Notes under the pieces: model-generated
The model's input: the letters and a program-made list of their open reading frames with translations, nothing else
Database searches by the model: none
What the model was told of the DNA's origin: nothing
Part shown: positions 9,104 through 19,579 of the stretch, piece by piece
Layout of the letters: each line of letters opens with the position of its first letter
Numbering within the stretch: the stretch's first letter is position 1
Made by a program: the position numbers and the translations under genes
Assembly: GCA_947502265.1 (NCBI GenBank)
Contig: CANMZB010000016.1
Location: 1 to 64,000 of the forward strand
Source of the DNA: an uncultured Sulfitobacter sp.
Lineage (GTDB): Bacteria; Pseudomonadota; Alphaproteobacteria; Rhodobacterales; Rhodobacteraceae
Direction: 5' to 3'
Length of the DNA: 64,000 bases

Positions 9104-10888
9104 ATGAACATGCTCCCCCAAGGACGCCTGAGCGCTGCTTTCTGGCTGCTGCTCGCCACCGCTCTGGTGGGTTATCACCTCGCCCTTGTTTTTTCCGGTC
9201 TGGTCCCGAATCTGGTCAGCCGCCCCTTGCACATGGCCTTTATCCTGCCTTTCGTTCTTGTGCTGGGTGCCACCAGCCGCGCCGGTTGGATCAGCGGCAT
9301 CATCCTTGCCGTTACCGGCGTGGCCGCCGCTTTGTGGGTGGCGTTGAACAGTGATCGTCTGGGCGATCAATACGGCTTTCTCGAAAACAACTTTCAATTG
9401 GGCGTTGCCGTGGTGCTTTTGGGGATCACGCTGGAAACCGCGCGCCGTGCCATCGGCTGGCCGTTGCCTATGGTCGCGGGATCGGCCCTGCTTTACGGGC
9501 TGTTCGGCCAATATATCCCCGGCCAGTTCGGCCATTCCGGCACCCCGACCAGCAGCTTTATGGGCACGCTCACAATTGCCGAAGGCGGCATCTGGGGGTC
9601 ACTCACCGGTGTATCCGTCGGGGTGGTGTCGATCTTTGTGATCTTCGGGGCGGTGTTGAATGCGGGCGAAGCGGGGCAAGGGTTCATGAACGTCGCGGCG
9701 GCAGCGGCGGGACGTCTCAAGGGCGGGGCCGCAAAGGTCTCGGTGATCTCGTCCGCGCTCTTTGGCTCGATCTCCGGCTCGGCCTCTGCCAACGTCGCCT
9801 CGACCGGCGCGGTCACCCTGCCCGCGATGACAAAGCTGGGCTATCCCAAAAGGTTGGCCGCGGCGGTAGAGGCCGTCGCCTCGTCCGGCGGGCAGATCAT
9901 GCCGCCCCTCATGGGGGCTGGTGCCTTTGTGATGGTCGAGCTGACGGGCGTGCCTTATACCTCCATCATGGCGGCGGCGATCCTGCCTGCGTTTCTCTAT
10001 TTTCTGGCCGTCTGGGTCGGGATCAACGCCTATGCCAGCCGGTTCGAGCTGAGAGGCGTTGACGCTGCCGACCGGCCTGCGCAGCGCGATGTAATCGTAA
10101 CCTCGCTGTTTTTTCTCGTGCCTTTCACCGTGCTGCTCTGGGCGATGTTCGGCGCAAGGTTCACGCCGGAATATTCCGCAGCGCTTGCGATCCTTGCGGG
10201 TGCGCTGTTGCTCCTTATCAACGGCGACTTGAAATGCCGTCGTGACCAGATCATCGACCGTTTCGTATCCGCAGTGATGAACGCGGCAAAGCAGGTGTCG
10301 ATGATCGCCTCGATCATTCTGTGCGCCTCGATCATCATCGGAGTGCTGTCGATCACCGGTCTCGGGGTCAAGATCACCTCGGTTATTCTCGAAGGATCGG
10401 GCGGGTTGCTCTGGCTGTCTCTGCTGTTAACCGCGCTGGCCTGTCTGCTTTTGGGGATGGAGGTGCCGACAACCGCAGCCTACGTCATCTGTGTATCGGT
10501 CGCAGGCCCCGCATTGATACAATTGGGGCTGGAGCCGCTACAGGCACATCTGTTTGTGTTCTGGTTCGCGCTTTTGTCCACGATCACACCGCCGGTTTGC
10601 GGCGCGGTTTTCATCGCCGCCGGCATGATCGGTGAAAACTGGCTCAAGGTTGCGCTGACGGCAATGGCGCTTGGCGTTGGTCTTTATCTCATTCCGCTTG
10701 GTATGGTCGCGAACCCCGATATCCTCAGGCTCGCTGATGCGCCCGTTGCCGCGCTTGTTGCGACGCTGCGGATCGCGGCGGGGCTGATGCTTGTATCTTA
10801 CGGATTGATCGGGGCGCGCAGGATCCTGAGCACAATCGTGATGGTGGGAACGGGGCTGGTGGTTGTGTTTTCAGGTGTGTTCATCTGA
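9104..10888 (+). CDS. TRAP transporter permease, fused small and large subunits (DctQM type)
   Basis: This 594-aa inner-membrane protein fuses the four-helix small subunit (about residues 1-150) to the large DctM-like subunit. It is strongly hydrophobic along most of its length. It contains typical DctM stretches such as SGSASANVASTGAVTLPAM and SGGQIMPPLMGAGAF. TRAP permeases of the TAXI branch are usually fused in this way. With the receptor just upstream it should import an organic acid driven by an ion gradient. The gene ends 41 bp from the convergent end of nosX. Confidence 0.93.
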   Translation: MNMLPQGRLSAAFWLLLATALVGYHLALVFSGLVPNLVSRPLHMAFILPFVLVLGATSRAGWISGIILAVTGVAAALWVALNSDRLGDQYGFLENNFQLGVAVVLLGITLETARRAIGWPLPMVAGSALLYGLFGQYIPGQFGHSGTPTSSFMGTLTIAEGGIWGSLTGVSVGVVSIFVIFGAVLNAGEAGQGFMNVAAAAAGRLKGGAAKVSVISSALFGSISGSASANVASTGAVTLPAMTKLGYPKRLAAAVEAVASSGGQIMPPLMGAGAFVMVELTGVPYTSIMAAAILPAFLYFLAVWVGINAYASRFELRGVDAADRPAQRDVIVTSLFFLVPFTVLLWAMFGARFTPEYSAALAILAGALLLLINGDLKCRRDQIIDRFVSAVMNAAKQVSMIASIILCASIIIGVLSITGLGVKITSVILEGSGGLLWLSLLLTALACLLLGMEVPTTAAYVICVSVAGPALIQLGLEPLQAHLFVFWFALLSTITPPVCGAVFIAAGMIGENWLKVALTAMALGVGLYLIPLGMVANPDILRLADAPVAALVATLRIAAGLMLVSYGLIGARRILSTIVMVGTGLVVVFSGVFI

Positions 10889-10916
10889 TGCGCTGAATCG
10901 CCCATCCATCGCATCA
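10886..10916. terminator. Inverted repeat between convergent TRAP permease and nosX
   Basis: TGATGCG and CGCATCA face each other across a 17-base loop. The left arm overlaps the permease stop codon. It may serve as a terminator for both genes, but the arms are short and there is no T-run. Confidence 0.25.
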
Positions 10917-10928
10917 AACATTGCTCCC

Positions 10929-11837
10929 TCAGGCTGCGGTAACCGCTTCAAGCCGCGCGCCCTGAAAGCCCGCGAGACACGCGTCAATCTCTGCGCGGGT
11001 TGCCAACAGACACGCCGCCGTCGAAAGCGCATCGGCAAGGGCCGCAGACGGGGCGGACACCGTGATTTCACGCCAGCTTGAGGGGGATGGAAAACCTGTA
11101 CGCGGATCAAGAATGTGACCCATCTGTGCGTCGGTGTCAAAAGTGGTGCCAAGCGGCGCAGAGGTGGCAAGCGCGCGCGCCACAAGCGGCACCTCACCGC
11201 CTGCGGCAAGTTTGACAGGCCAGGCACTCCCGTCGGGATGCGTGCCAAGGGCGCGGAATTCGCCGGTGTCGATCAGAATGTTCGTCAGCCCCTCGCCGCT
11301 GAGCATTTCGGCCACACGATCCGCGATATACCCCTGTGCGATCCCGTTCAGGGTCAACGCCATGTCCGGCTCCATGACAATGTTCGCCGCATCGAACGTA
11401 ATGCGATCCCAACCAACCAGCGCGCGGGCTTTGCCGACGGCATGATCATCGGGCAGCCCGCCCTGTGCAGACGCCACTGCATAGCTGGCCCAAAGCGGCT
11501 GGATCGTGGGGTCAAACCGCCCGCCGCTCGCCGTATGAACCGCGCCCGCCAGTGACAGGCATTCCAGCAGCTTGAACGGCGGGGACTGCAATGCGCCTGC
11601 GCGGTTCAACCGGGACAGGGCGCTATCCGGGCGATACAGGCTAAAGATGTCCTCAAGGCGCGAAATCTCGGCTGCGACCCGCGCACTGATCGCCTTGGCC
11701 TCTGGATGCGCGAGGCGCAACGTGGCGCGCGCGCCAAGTGCGACGCCCTGCCATGTATAGACCGGTGCGGCATGGCTTAGGCCGGGCAGCGCAATTGCAG
11801 CGGCGCTGATGGCAAGAAAACGGCGGCGATTGGTCAT
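10929..11837 (-). CDS. nosX: NosX, FAD:protein FMN transferase (ApbE family)
   Basis: This 302-aa exported protein has a twin-arginine-like start (TNRRRFLAISAAA). The body is ApbE-like: GRFDPTIQPLWASY, the Mg/FAD region TLNGIAQGYIAD, DTGEFRALG and TSAPLGTTFDTD. ApbE enzymes attach FMN to a threonine of target proteins. NosX does this for NosR. The target motif SGATVT is present in NosR of this cluster at residues 151-156. The start at 11837 follows GGAGAG. Upstream in-frame ATGs fall inside nosL in a different frame. It is the last gene of the nos cluster, four bases after nosL. Confidence 0.95.
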   Translation of the reverse strand: MTNRRRFLAISAAAIALPGLSHAAPVYTWQGVALGARATLRLAHPEAKAISARVAAEISRLEDIFSLYRPDSALSRLNRAGALQSPPFKLLECLSLAGAVHTASGGRFDPTIQPLWASYAVASAQGGLPDDHAVGKARALVGWDRITFDAANIVMEPDMALTLNGIAQGYIADRVAEMLSGEGLTNILIDTGEFRALGTHPDGSAWPVKLAAGGEVPLVARALATSAPLGTTFDTDAQMGHILDPRTGFPSPSSWREITVSAPSAALADALSTAACLLATRAEIDACLAGFQGARLEAVTAA

Positions 11838-11841
11838 TGTT

Positions 11842-12408
11842 TTACTCTCCGGTTTTGCGCGACAGATCGCGCAGACGTTTTTCAAAATCTGTATCATTCG
11901 TTTCGCCGTCAAGATTGACAGGAGCGAGAACGGCGCTGTCGGGTATGTCCGACAGGCGCATGACATTGCCGCCATTGGTACGGGCAAAAAGGGCGGCTTT
12001 TTCAGGGTCCGAAAATGGCACAACTTCCGGCGCGCCCATCCCGCCGACAACACGCGCCCCGACGACATAGGTTGCGTCCTCTGCATCAATCCAGTTCGCA
12101 GCACCGGGCGCGTCCCATGTGGCCTGCGCCACCCCCATATCATTGACCCAGACCGCCAGAATTTCATGGCTTTGCTCGGGCATCCGCATATAGGCGACCA
12201 CGTCGCGCACCTGACTGAAAAACAGCGGCGCGCCGGGCAGCCCTGCCAGATGCGCCTGTGCTTTGGGGCCATCATGCTCAAGCAGTTCCATCTGGCAATA
12301 ATGTCCGACAGCTGTTTCCGTAAGCGGCAGGGCGGACGTGTCCTGCGCATCTTCGTCCTTGCAAGCCGTCAGCGCCAGCGCGAGCAGCGGGATCAGCAGA
12401 GCTTTCAT
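11842..12408 (-). CDS. nosL: NosL, copper-binding lipoprotein
   Basis: This 188-aa lipoprotein has a lipobox LTAC at the end of its signal peptide. It carries the NosL motif GHYCQM followed by EHDGPKAQAHL, whose Cys and Met bind Cu(I). NosL delivers copper to NosDFY for assembly of the NosZ copper centres in the periplasm. The ATG at 12408 overlaps the nosY stop (ATGA), and nosX follows after four bases. An in-frame start further upstream would add a segment that lies inside nosY, so it was rejected. Confidence 0.95.
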   Translation of the reverse strand: MKALLIPLLALALTACKDEDAQDTSALPLTETAVGHYCQMELLEHDGPKAQAHLAGLPGAPLFFSQVRDVVAYMRMPEQSHEILAVWVNDMGVAQATWDAPGAANWIDAEDATYVVGARVVGGMGAPEVVPFSDPEKAALFARTNGGNVMRLSDIPDSAVLAPVNLDGETNDTDFEKRLRDLSRKTGE

Positions 12409-13229
12409 GGCTCGACCTTTCGAAAGGCCAGCGCAGCCAGACCCAACGACACCAGCGGCCAGATCGCAATCGAGAGCAACGATTGCCATTGCGGAATCGC
12501 ATTCGCGGCTCCGCCAACGCCGGACGCTACCGCAGTGGCATGCGCAGCGGTCAGGTTGAACAGGCGGAAGGCATCAGCAGGATTGGCAAGCAGAGCGATT
12601 GGAAAAACCCTGGTTGTGAACGTGCCGCCACTGTCCGCAACAACGGCCGCCAGCAGGCCCAGATCATACAGCACCACCAGACCCAACCACAGCCCGATGG
12701 CCAGCCCCGCAGCCCCCGAGACACGGCGCGCCATTGAAGACAACGCATAACCGACCCCCAGAAAGGTGGCCCCCAGCAGGGTGGATGTCCACGTCAGCCG
12801 CCACAAAGCCCCCAAGCCCGACACCGCCGCCGGATCAGCGGCAATAGTGACCGCCGCCGCCGCCCCGTAACCCGCAATGATTGCGATGATCAGAATGGCC
12901 GTGTGCGCCACAAGCTTGCCTGCCAGAACCTCCCAGCGGGCAACCGGATAGGTCAACAGCAACGGCAATGTGCCGCGCTCGACTTCGCCCGCGACCGCGT
13001 CGAACGACATCAACAACGCCACCAAAGGCACCAGATAGACCGACAAGGATGTCAGCGACGCCACAACAGCCGACAGGCGGTCCGTTCCAAGCGCGCCTGT
13101 CGGGGCCGATCCCGCAGCCGACAATACAAGTGAAAACACGACCATCAGCAGCACAGCAATCAGCACCCAGCGGTTGCGCCGCGCGATGTGGATTTCTGTT
13201 GTCGCAGTGGCAAGGATGCGGGCGATCAT
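12405..13229 (-). CDS. nosY: NosY, ABC transporter permease for NosZ maturation
   Basis: This 274-aa integral membrane protein has about six hydrophobic segments. It contains the NosY-type motif SFDAVAGEVERGTLPLLLTYP. With NosF and NosD it forms the complex that hands copper to NosZ. The gene overlaps nosF upstream and nosL downstream by ATGA junctions, which indicates translational coupling. Confidence 0.96.
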   Translation of the reverse strand: MIARILATATTEIHIARRNRWVLIAVLLMVVFSLVLSAAGSAPTGALGTDRLSAVVASLTSLSVYLVPLVALLMSFDAVAGEVERGTLPLLLTYPVARWEVLAGKLVAHTAILIIAIIAGYGAAAAVTIAADPAAVSGLGALWRLTWTSTLLGATFLGVGYALSSMARRVSGAAGLAIGLWLGLVVLYDLGLLAAVVADSGGTFTTRVFPIALLANPADAFRLFNLTAAHATAVASGVGGAANAIPQWQSLLSIAIWPLVSLGLAALAFRKVEP

Positions 13230-14137
13230 TGGCCGTCCCTCCGGCTGAAATGGCTATAGATGTCTTCAAGACTGGGTGGAATAACGTCCAGATCCGCGAC
13301 CTTGCCTTGCAATGCCGAAATGCGGGCCAGCGTTTCCAGCTTCTCGTCCTGCGCGCACGTAAGATGCAACGCGCCGCCCACTCGGATCGCGTCCGGCAAA
13401 GCGGCCATAATATCTGTGTCACACCCGTTAAGCGGGGTAATCTGCATCGCAACCGGCAATGCCGCCTCGCGCCGCAAGTCGGGCAATGTGCCTGTTGCCA
13501 CCATCCGCCCCCCCGACAGGATAAAAAGCCGGTCGGTGCGCGCCTCGACCTCGGTCAATGCGTGGCTCGAAAGCAGGATCGCCGCACCCTCTGCGGCCAA
13601 CCCATCCAGCAGTTCATAAAAATCGCGCCGCGATACCGGATCAAGGCCGCTGGTGGGTTCGTCAAGCACCAACAGGTTGGGATGCCCGATCAACGCCTGT
13701 GCCAACCCGACACGCTGCCGCATCCCCTTGGAATAAGTGCCGATCCGGCGCTTGGCGGCAAATCCCAGTCCGACCCGCTCAAGCAGCTCCATCGCGCCCG
13801 TCGGAGCCAAATTGCGCAACCGCATGTAATAGGTGATCTGCTCCAACCCCGTCAGCGCAGAGTGGAATGCCACGTTTTCGGGCAGATAGGCGACCTGCGA
13901 GCGCGCATGCGCCTTGCCGGGCGGCGCGCCACACACCGAAATGTCGCCACTGTCGGGCGCGATCAAACCCAGTATCACCTTCATCAAGGTGGATTTTCCC
14001 GCACCGTTATGGCCAAGCAACGCCACGCGTTCGCCGGGCTCTACGCGCAGCGAAACATCGGTCAGGGCTTTAAACCCGTCAAACGTCTTAGTGAGACGAG
14101 AGATCGTTAACGTCGATTGCATCAAAGTCACTTTCAT
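13226..14137 (-). CDS. nosF: NosF, ABC transporter ATPase for NosZ maturation
   Basis: This cytoplasmic ATPase of about 303 aa has Walker A LLGHNGAGKST, signature YSKGMRQRVGLAQ and Walker B LLVLDEPTSGLDP. It powers the NosDFY complex. Two ATGs are possible, at 14137 and 14122. Neither has a good ribosome-binding site and both lie inside the 3' end of nosD, so translation is probably coupled. I list the longer form. The stop overlaps nosY. Confidence 0.94.
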   Translation of the reverse strand: MKVTLMQSTLTISRLTKTFDGFKALTDVSLRVEPGERVALLGHNGAGKSTLMKVILGLIAPDSGDISVCGAPPGKAHARSQVAYLPENVAFHSALTGLEQITYYMRLRNLAPTGAMELLERVGLGFAAKRRIGTYSKGMRQRVGLAQALIGHPNLLVLDEPTSGLDPVSRRDFYELLDGLAAEGAAILLSSHALTEVEARTDRLFILSGGRMVATGTLPDLRREAALPVAMQITPLNGCDTDIMAALPDAIRVGGALHLTCAQDEKLETLARISALQGKVADLDVIPPSLEDIYSHFSRRDGQ

Positions 14138-15419
14138 TCCGCCGCGTGGCCGCTTCGGCCTCCATGGCGCTATATTCGGGTGGAACATTTATCGTGGGCG
14201 CCGCCATCAACGGCGCGCTATCGACCACGCCACCGGGCAACGTGGCAGGAAAGCTTGATTGCGCCCATCGGATAAGCTGTACTGCGGGCGCACCGGTCAA
14301 CAATGCAGCGGCGGGTTGGGACCACAAGATGTGATCCATCAGATCATTCGGGCGAAAGGTGCTGTCGGCGATGCCGTCCCCATCAAGGTCGAAACCGGGG
14401 TGGTCCGACCAATAGTTGCCACGGCCCTCAAAGCTCCATTCGATATCGCGGGTGCCCACATACTTCACCTGCGTCCGGTTGCCGATAAAAGCATTTCCCG
14501 TCAGCACGTTACGCTCGGACCCTGCGGTAAAATGGATGCCCATGTTGCAGCCCTCGAAACGGTTGCCGTAAATCAGGTTTTTGTGCGCATTATAGATAAA
14601 CGTACAGCGGTCCGCCCCGCCACGCACCAGATTGCCGGATACATCGGCGTTATTGGCATAGTTCAGCATCACACCATGGCTGACATCGGACAGGCTCAGG
14701 TTGTCTTTTACGATCACCTTGTTGGAGAACATAATGGCATACCCCAAATGGTTGCCAATCGAGACGTTCCCGGACACTTCGGAGTTGTTGGTATACATAT
14801 AATGCACGGCAAAGCGCAGGTCGCGGAACAGATTGTTGCGGTAGGTGCCGGTGCGCGACGTATTGGAAAAAATCCCGTCACGGCCCCAGCGCACAGAGTT
14901 GCCCTCAATCACCGTGCCCGGAGAGTTCCAGACATAAATCCCGTTGCCGCGATCATTCATGCGCGGGTTTTGCGTGCCTTCGATGGTGTTGCCGCGCACC
15001 ATGGCATCGTGTCCGCCATGCACATCAACACCGTGCAGATTGCCCAGCACGCGGTTATCCTCGACCAGCGCGCGGTCGGCTTTCTTCAAAATCTTGATAC
15101 CGGCATCCAGATCCTGACTGCTCAGGCCCGAACCGGTAACGGTAAGCCCCTTAACCGTAACATCAGGCGCGTCGATGGTGACAACGGTGCCTTGCCCGAT
15201 GCCGTCAATCACCGCCGCGTGAGGCCCGATCAGCGTCAGCGGGCGGTCAATGATGATCGCGCCTTCGTAGCGGCCCGGCTCAAGGATCAGCACATCGCCG
15301 GAGGTGGCTCCGGCGATGGCTTTGGCAAGGCTCCCCTGCCCCGGCTGCACGTTGACCTCCGCCGCCCGAAGGGGCAGCGCAACCAGCAGTGACAGCACAA
15401 GGATCAGAGAGCGCAACAT
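14088..15419 (-). CDS. nosD: NosD, periplasmic copper-delivery beta-helix protein
   Basis: This 443-aa protein has a Sec signal peptide ending in LRAAEV. A long parallel beta-helix follows, built of repeats with many GN and N-turn motifs such as NRVLGNLHGVDVHGG. NosD docks on NosFY and transfers copper to NosZ. It begins three bases after the nosZ stop and overlaps nosF at its end, so it belongs to the same transcript. Confidence 0.96.
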   Translation of the reverse strand: MLRSLILVLSLLVALPLRAAEVNVQPGQGSLAKAIAGATSGDVLILEPGRYEGAIIIDRPLTLIGPHAAVIDGIGQGTVVTIDAPDVTVKGLTVTGSGLSSQDLDAGIKILKKADRALVEDNRVLGNLHGVDVHGGHDAMVRGNTIEGTQNPRMNDRGNGIYVWNSPGTVIEGNSVRWGRDGIFSNTSRTGTYRNNLFRDLRFAVHYMYTNNSEVSGNVSIGNHLGYAIMFSNKVIVKDNLSLSDVSHGVMLNYANNADVSGNLVRGGADRCTFIYNAHKNLIYGNRFEGCNMGIHFTAGSERNVLTGNAFIGNRTQVKYVGTRDIEWSFEGRGNYWSDHPGFDLDGDGIADSTFRPNDLMDHILWSQPAAALLTGAPAVQLIRWAQSSFPATLPGGVVDSAPLMAAPTINVPPEYSAMEAEAATRRNESDFDAIDVNDLSSH

Positions 15420-15422
15420 GGT

Positions 15423-17363
15423 TCAGGACGCCTTTGGTTCAACAAACATACGACCGCGCATTTCCATGTGCAGCGCGTGGCAGAACCACTGGCAATAATA
15501 CCAGAAGACGCCCGGTTGTGCCGCCACAAAGGTGACCGAAGCGGTGGCTTGCGGCGCGACTTCCATCGCCACACCGTGGTTGCCCATGGTGAAACCGTGG
15601 GTCAGATCGTCGATGTCATCAAGGTTGGTAACATAAACCGTCACCTCGTCACCCTGCTGGACGGTGAAGGATTCCAGCGCAAAGTTGGGTGCCTGGCTGG
15701 ACATATAGACCCGCACCTTGTTGCCGTCGCGGATCACGGTATCCTGCCAATCGTCCAGATCAACGCCGTCCGCTTCGGCCTGCGTGCGGGCATCCGCCCA
15801 CATCGGATCGTTACGATCCCAAACCGATTTCGGGTTCACCTTGGACGGATCAACCATAATCGCATCGTGGGGTTCGGCAAAAGTAGGCCCGTCGTGGATC
15901 AACGTCAACTTGTCGCCGTCAATCGCGAACAGTTGCTCGTTCTCGGGTTTGAGCGGACCAACATTAAGGAACCGGTCCTTGGAGAACTTGTTCATCGTCA
16001 GGTAGTATTTGCCCGACGCTTCAAGTGTTTCCCCCATCACGGTCGAGTTGTGACCGGGCTGGTAATGCACATCTTCCTTGCTGATGATCGGATCGACATC
16101 TTCGCCATTGTAAAGCTGAACCGCTTTCGCGATGTCCCAAACCACAACCTGGCTGTCGAGAAACAGCGTAGTATAGGCGCGACCGGTCCCGTCAAAGCAG
16201 GTGTGAAGCGGCCCGAGACCCAGTTCAGGCTCTGCCACAACAACGCTGCGCGGATCGGCGTCTTCGTCAAATACTGCATCCAGTTTGCGCACGTCGATCA
16301 CCGACACGGTCGGGGACAGCTTGCCCGCAATGCACAGGTGGATCTTGTCTGGGGCCATGTTACAGCCGTGCGGGTTGTTCGGGATCGGGATATAGCGGGT
16401 GTATTTCTTGTTTTGTCCCTTGCGTCCGTCCAGAACCTTAACACCGTTCAACTCAATGAAATCACCGGCTTCGATGCCTGCTTCGATCTCTTTGATATTG
16501 AACACCACAACGTGGTCCATATCGGCTTCCGTCATCTCGGGCAGGGTCATGCCCATTTCCGAGTTATACGACGTCGAGAAGGCATATTTGCCGTCATAGT
16601 CGCAATCGGTGTTGTCGAGGTTACCCGACACCATCACCTGCCACGCCACTGTCATTTCGTCAGCGTCCACAGCGGTGTAGAAGTTTACATATTTCTCCGG
16701 CTCGTCCAGAATTTGGCCATCGTTGACCATTGGTGTTTCGTCTTCGCCGTTACAGAAGATGTAATCGGTACGGGGCCAGCGCTGCGGACGCAAACCGTGG
16801 ATCGCCTTGGCGTTGGGGATCTCGATGATCTTGTCGCATTTCATCACGTCACACCGCACACGGGCAACGCGGGTGTTGGCCTTGTCGTTCATGTACAGGA
16901 AGCGCCCGTCATATTTGCCTTCGGTGAAGGACATGTGCGGGTGGTGCAAATCGCCGTTTGGCGGGAACTCGTGACCGTTCGCTTTCAGGTATTCCTTGGT
17001 TTTGGGCAGCAGGCCCTCGGTCAGGATTTTCTTGGACTCGTTGGTGATGCCCCAGCCGGTCGCCGAGCAAGTGTTGAACACCGGAATACGCATCAGCTCG
17101 CGCATCGACGGAATGCCAAGAATGCGCATCTCGCCGCACTGGCCCGAGGACCAGAAGCCATAAAATTCGTCAAGCTTGCCCGGACCGACTTCGGCACTGG
17201 CCGCGGCGCGCGCGCTTGTGGTGCCTGCCAGCGTGGCGGCCCCAACAGCAGCAGTTCCTGTCAGCATCGCGCGCGTCCCGAATGCACCGGCAACAGCGGC
17301 ACCTCCGGCAGTGGCGCCCAACAGGCTCCGGCGCGAAATCGGTAGTTTCTTTCCCTCAGACAT
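15423..17363 (-). CDS. nosZ: NosZ, nitrous oxide reductase (clade I)
   Basis: This 646-aa periplasmic enzyme reduces N2O to N2. It has a twin-arginine signal (SRRSLLG, R11-R12), which is typical of clade I NosZ. The CuZ-centre motif DLHHPHMSF is present, and a seven-bladed propeller forms most of the chain. The C-terminal cupredoxin domain carries the CuA ligands C624, C628, H632 and M635 in [12 protein letters not shown]. All key residues that I looked for are intact, so the enzyme should be functional. It lies between nosR (23-bp gap) and nosD (3-bp gap). Confidence 0.98.
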   Translation of the reverse strand: MSEGKKLPISRRSLLGATAGGAAVAGAFGTRAMLTGTAAVGAATLAGTTSARAAASAEVGPGKLDEFYGFWSSGQCGEMRILGIPSMRELMRIPVFNTCSATGWGITNESKKILTEGLLPKTKEYLKANGHEFPPNGDLHHPHMSFTEGKYDGRFLYMNDKANTRVARVRCDVMKCDKIIEIPNAKAIHGLRPQRWPRTDYIFCNGEDETPMVNDGQILDEPEKYVNFYTAVDADEMTVAWQVMVSGNLDNTDCDYDGKYAFSTSYNSEMGMTLPEMTEADMDHVVVFNIKEIEAGIEAGDFIELNGVKVLDGRKGQNKKYTRYIPIPNNPHGCNMAPDKIHLCIAGKLSPTVSVIDVRKLDAVFDEDADPRSVVVAEPELGLGPLHTCFDGTGRAYTTLFLDSQVVVWDIAKAVQLYNGEDVDPIISKEDVHYQPGHNSTVMGETLEASGKYYLTMNKFSKDRFLNVGPLKPENEQLFAIDGDKLTLIHDGPTFAEPHDAIMVDPSKVNPKSVWDRNDPMWADARTQAEADGVDLDDWQDTVIRDGNKVRVYMSSQAPNFALESFTVQQGDEVTVYVTNLDDIDDLTHGFTMGNHGVAMEVAPQATASVTFVAAQPGVFWYYCQWFCHALHMEMRGRMFVEPKAS

Positions 17364-17386
17364 TACATATCCTTTCAGGTATGGGT

Positions 17387-19579
17387 TTAGGTTGCGGGTT
17401 GGTTCGGATGCCCCGAAATATCACGCGAAAGATCAGGGGCTGCGCCGACTTTGGCGCGCCGCTTCATCTTCTTGATGACAACAGGGCAAGTTGTTTCGGA
17501 CTGGTACAGCACCTGACAATGTAGACAGTTGATGCACTCGTTCGGGTTGATTTCTCCGGTCGGATGGATCGCCTGAACCGGGCACTGGTGCGCACAGGTC
17601 TGGCACGGGTTGCCGCATTCCTTGTAGCGTTTAAGCCAGTCGAACATGCGCAGGCGCGCAGGAATGGCCAGCGCCGCGCCCAGCGGGCACAGGTAGCGAC
17701 AAAAGAAGCGTTCGACGAACAATCCCGCGACCAGAAGCGCCCCGACATAGGCCACAAACGGCCATGCGCGTACAAAGTTGAGGATGATCGCGGTCTTGAA
17801 CGGCTCCACTTCGGCGAGGCGCTCGGCTTGCTCGATGCTGGTCAGCGACACGCCAAACAACCCCAGAAAGATCATGTACTTCAGCGGCCACAGGCGTTCA
17901 TGCAGGCCCCACGGCAGCGTCCATTGGGGGATATGCAGGGCACGCCCGATGCGGTTCAGCAGCTCTTGCAAGGCCCCAAACGGGCACAGCCAGCCGCAAT
18001 AGGCTCCGCGCCCCCAGAACAACAGCGCCGCCGCCACCGCAAACCACAAGATAAAGGTCAGCGGATCAAGCAGGAATGCCTGCCAGCTAAAGCCCGAGAT
18101 CAATGAGCCGAACAGCGCCATCAGGTTGACGACCGACAGTTGCGCGTTGGACATCCAGCCCAGATAGACCAGCGTGACAGTGAGGAACGACATCCGGAAC
18201 CAGAAGAACGCGCGTTCGTTGCGTGTCGCCAGCCCTTGGAAGAAGAACACCGCCGTTAGCAGGGTCAGCATGACGCCCAGCACGATAATTTCGGTGGTTT
18301 TACCTTCCCAGATGCGTTTCCAAAGGGCTTGTTGCGCGTCCAGTTCGGACTGGCTGGTGACCGTGGCAATCGCCGCAGGCACGTCTGGTGCAGGCGGTGG
18401 TGCGATTGCACGCATGTATTGTGGCGGCAACTGATAACCCAGATCGAAAGTGGTAAAGACCTTCTCGATCGCGCCGACCTCGCGCTGCGCCAAAAGCTGG
18501 ATGCGAAACGGTGCCGTTGGATCAAAGCCGCTGTCGGCGGGGATCTTGAACATGTCGGTTTCGTTGAAAACCGGCGCGCCCTCGGCAGCGATGGTGTTGA
18601 TCCGCTTGTGCATCCGGTCGCGGAACCGGACCGAGACATCGTCCTGGATCAGAACAATCCGGTCAAAGATCCCCCCCCGCACATAGCCCGACCCTTTAAA
18701 GGAGTAGAGCCCGCGCCCGAAAATTCCGATGGCGTGGTCGCCCTCTTCCAGCCATGTATCCAGATTTTTCGCAACCGCATCGCCCAGCAGCGCCTTGGCA
18801 ATAGAGGGGTGCGACAACAGGGCGACCTGCATTTCGATATACGTTGTCTCGGGTGCTTCGGTCAGGGCGCGTTTTGCGGCGCGCGGATCGTCCATCGCGG
18901 CAAACGCATCGTTGACCTGCCCCACATCCAGCGACAGCCGGCGCAATGTGCCGTCCCCTTCAAGCGTCATCCAGTCAGTGGACGCAACCGCATCGGGGTT
19001 GATTTCGAACTTCGGCCCGGCACCGGGTTCTTCAACGGCCAGCCCGCCCAATGCCAGCTGGCGGACAACTTTCAAACCGGCGCGAATAATCGAATCGTCG
19101 ATCACCATAATCGTTACTGTCGCGCCCGATATGATGTCGAGTTCATGCGAGGAGCCGCCGGATTCGGCCTCGGCCACCAGATCAAGTCCGCGATAGTTTG
19201 CGACCAGCGCCTTCACCTTTGCATCGGGAATGCCGATCAGAACAATCGGTTCAGAGTGTTTGACCAGCTGCACGCCGATCACCTGCGCGTCGTCATCAAC
19301 AGCGACCATGGTGTGAATGGGTTTGCCCGAATATCCGGTGGTCGAGACGTAATCGGATGTGACAAACGCCCAGCCGATCCGTTCGCCCCCCCTGAGAACC
19401 TGCACCGCTGGAATATCCGCATGGGTCGCGCCAAAGGCGTCGGCCCCTTCGACCAATTCCCCAACCTCGACGTCGGGCAAAAGTTTGGAGAGAACAGATT
19501 GCGCCGCTGCCGGAAGCCCACCAAGAAGCATCGCAGTGACGAAGAGCATAATTTTAATGAGATATCGGGGAGTCGTCAT
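17387..19579 (-). CDS. nosR: NosR, flavin and iron-sulfur membrane protein for N2O reduction
   Basis: This 730-aa protein has a signal peptide and a periplasmic FMN-binding domain with SGATVT at residues 151-156, the expected FMN attachment site for NosX. A central membrane part holds two CxxxCP motifs (YCGWLCPFG and [10 protein letters not shown]). The cytoplasmic end carries two 4Fe-4S motifs (CQTCAHQCP and CINCLHCQ). NosR passes electrons to NosZ and in some species is needed for nosZ transcription. Its ATG overlaps the nosC stop (ATGA). Confidence 0.97.
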   Translation of the reverse strand: MTTPRYLIKIMLFVTAMLLGGLPAAAQSVLSKLLPDVEVGELVEGADAFGATHADIPAVQVLRGGERIGWAFVTSDYVSTTGYSGKPIHTMVAVDDDAQVIGVQLVKHSEPIVLIGIPDAKVKALVANYRGLDLVAEAESGGSSHELDIISGATVTIMVIDDSIIRAGLKVVRQLALGGLAVEEPGAGPKFEINPDAVASTDWMTLEGDGTLRRLSLDVGQVNDAFAAMDDPRAAKRALTEAPETTYIEMQVALLSHPSIAKALLGDAVAKNLDTWLEEGDHAIGIFGRGLYSFKGSGYVRGGIFDRIVLIQDDVSVRFRDRMHKRINTIAAEGAPVFNETDMFKIPADSGFDPTAPFRIQLLAQREVGAIEKVFTTFDLGYQLPPQYMRAIAPPPAPDVPAAIATVTSQSELDAQQALWKRIWEGKTTEIIVLGVMLTLLTAVFFFQGLATRNERAFFWFRMSFLTVTLVYLGWMSNAQLSVVNLMALFGSLISGFSWQAFLLDPLTFILWFAVAAALLFWGRGAYCGWLCPFGALQELLNRIGRALHIPQWTLPWGLHERLWPLKYMIFLGLFGVSLTSIEQAERLAEVEPFKTAIILNFVRAWPFVAYVGALLVAGLFVERFFCRYLCPLGAALAIPARLRMFDWLKRYKECGNPCQTCAHQCPVQAIHPTGEINPNECINCLHCQVLYQSETTCPVVIKKMKRRAKVGAAPDLSRDISGHPNQPAT

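Noticed and set aside
10929-12350. Extended nosX frame reading upstream through nosL
   Set aside because: The added part is nosL read in another frame. NosX has a clear Tat-type signal at 11837 with its own GGAGAG.
15468-17345. Long open frame on the + strand opposite nosZ, and similar long frames opposite nosR, the acyl-CoA synthetase and the GMC gene
   Set aside because: These mirror the codon bias of GC-rich genes on the other strand. They lack ribosome-binding sites and recognisable protein sequence.
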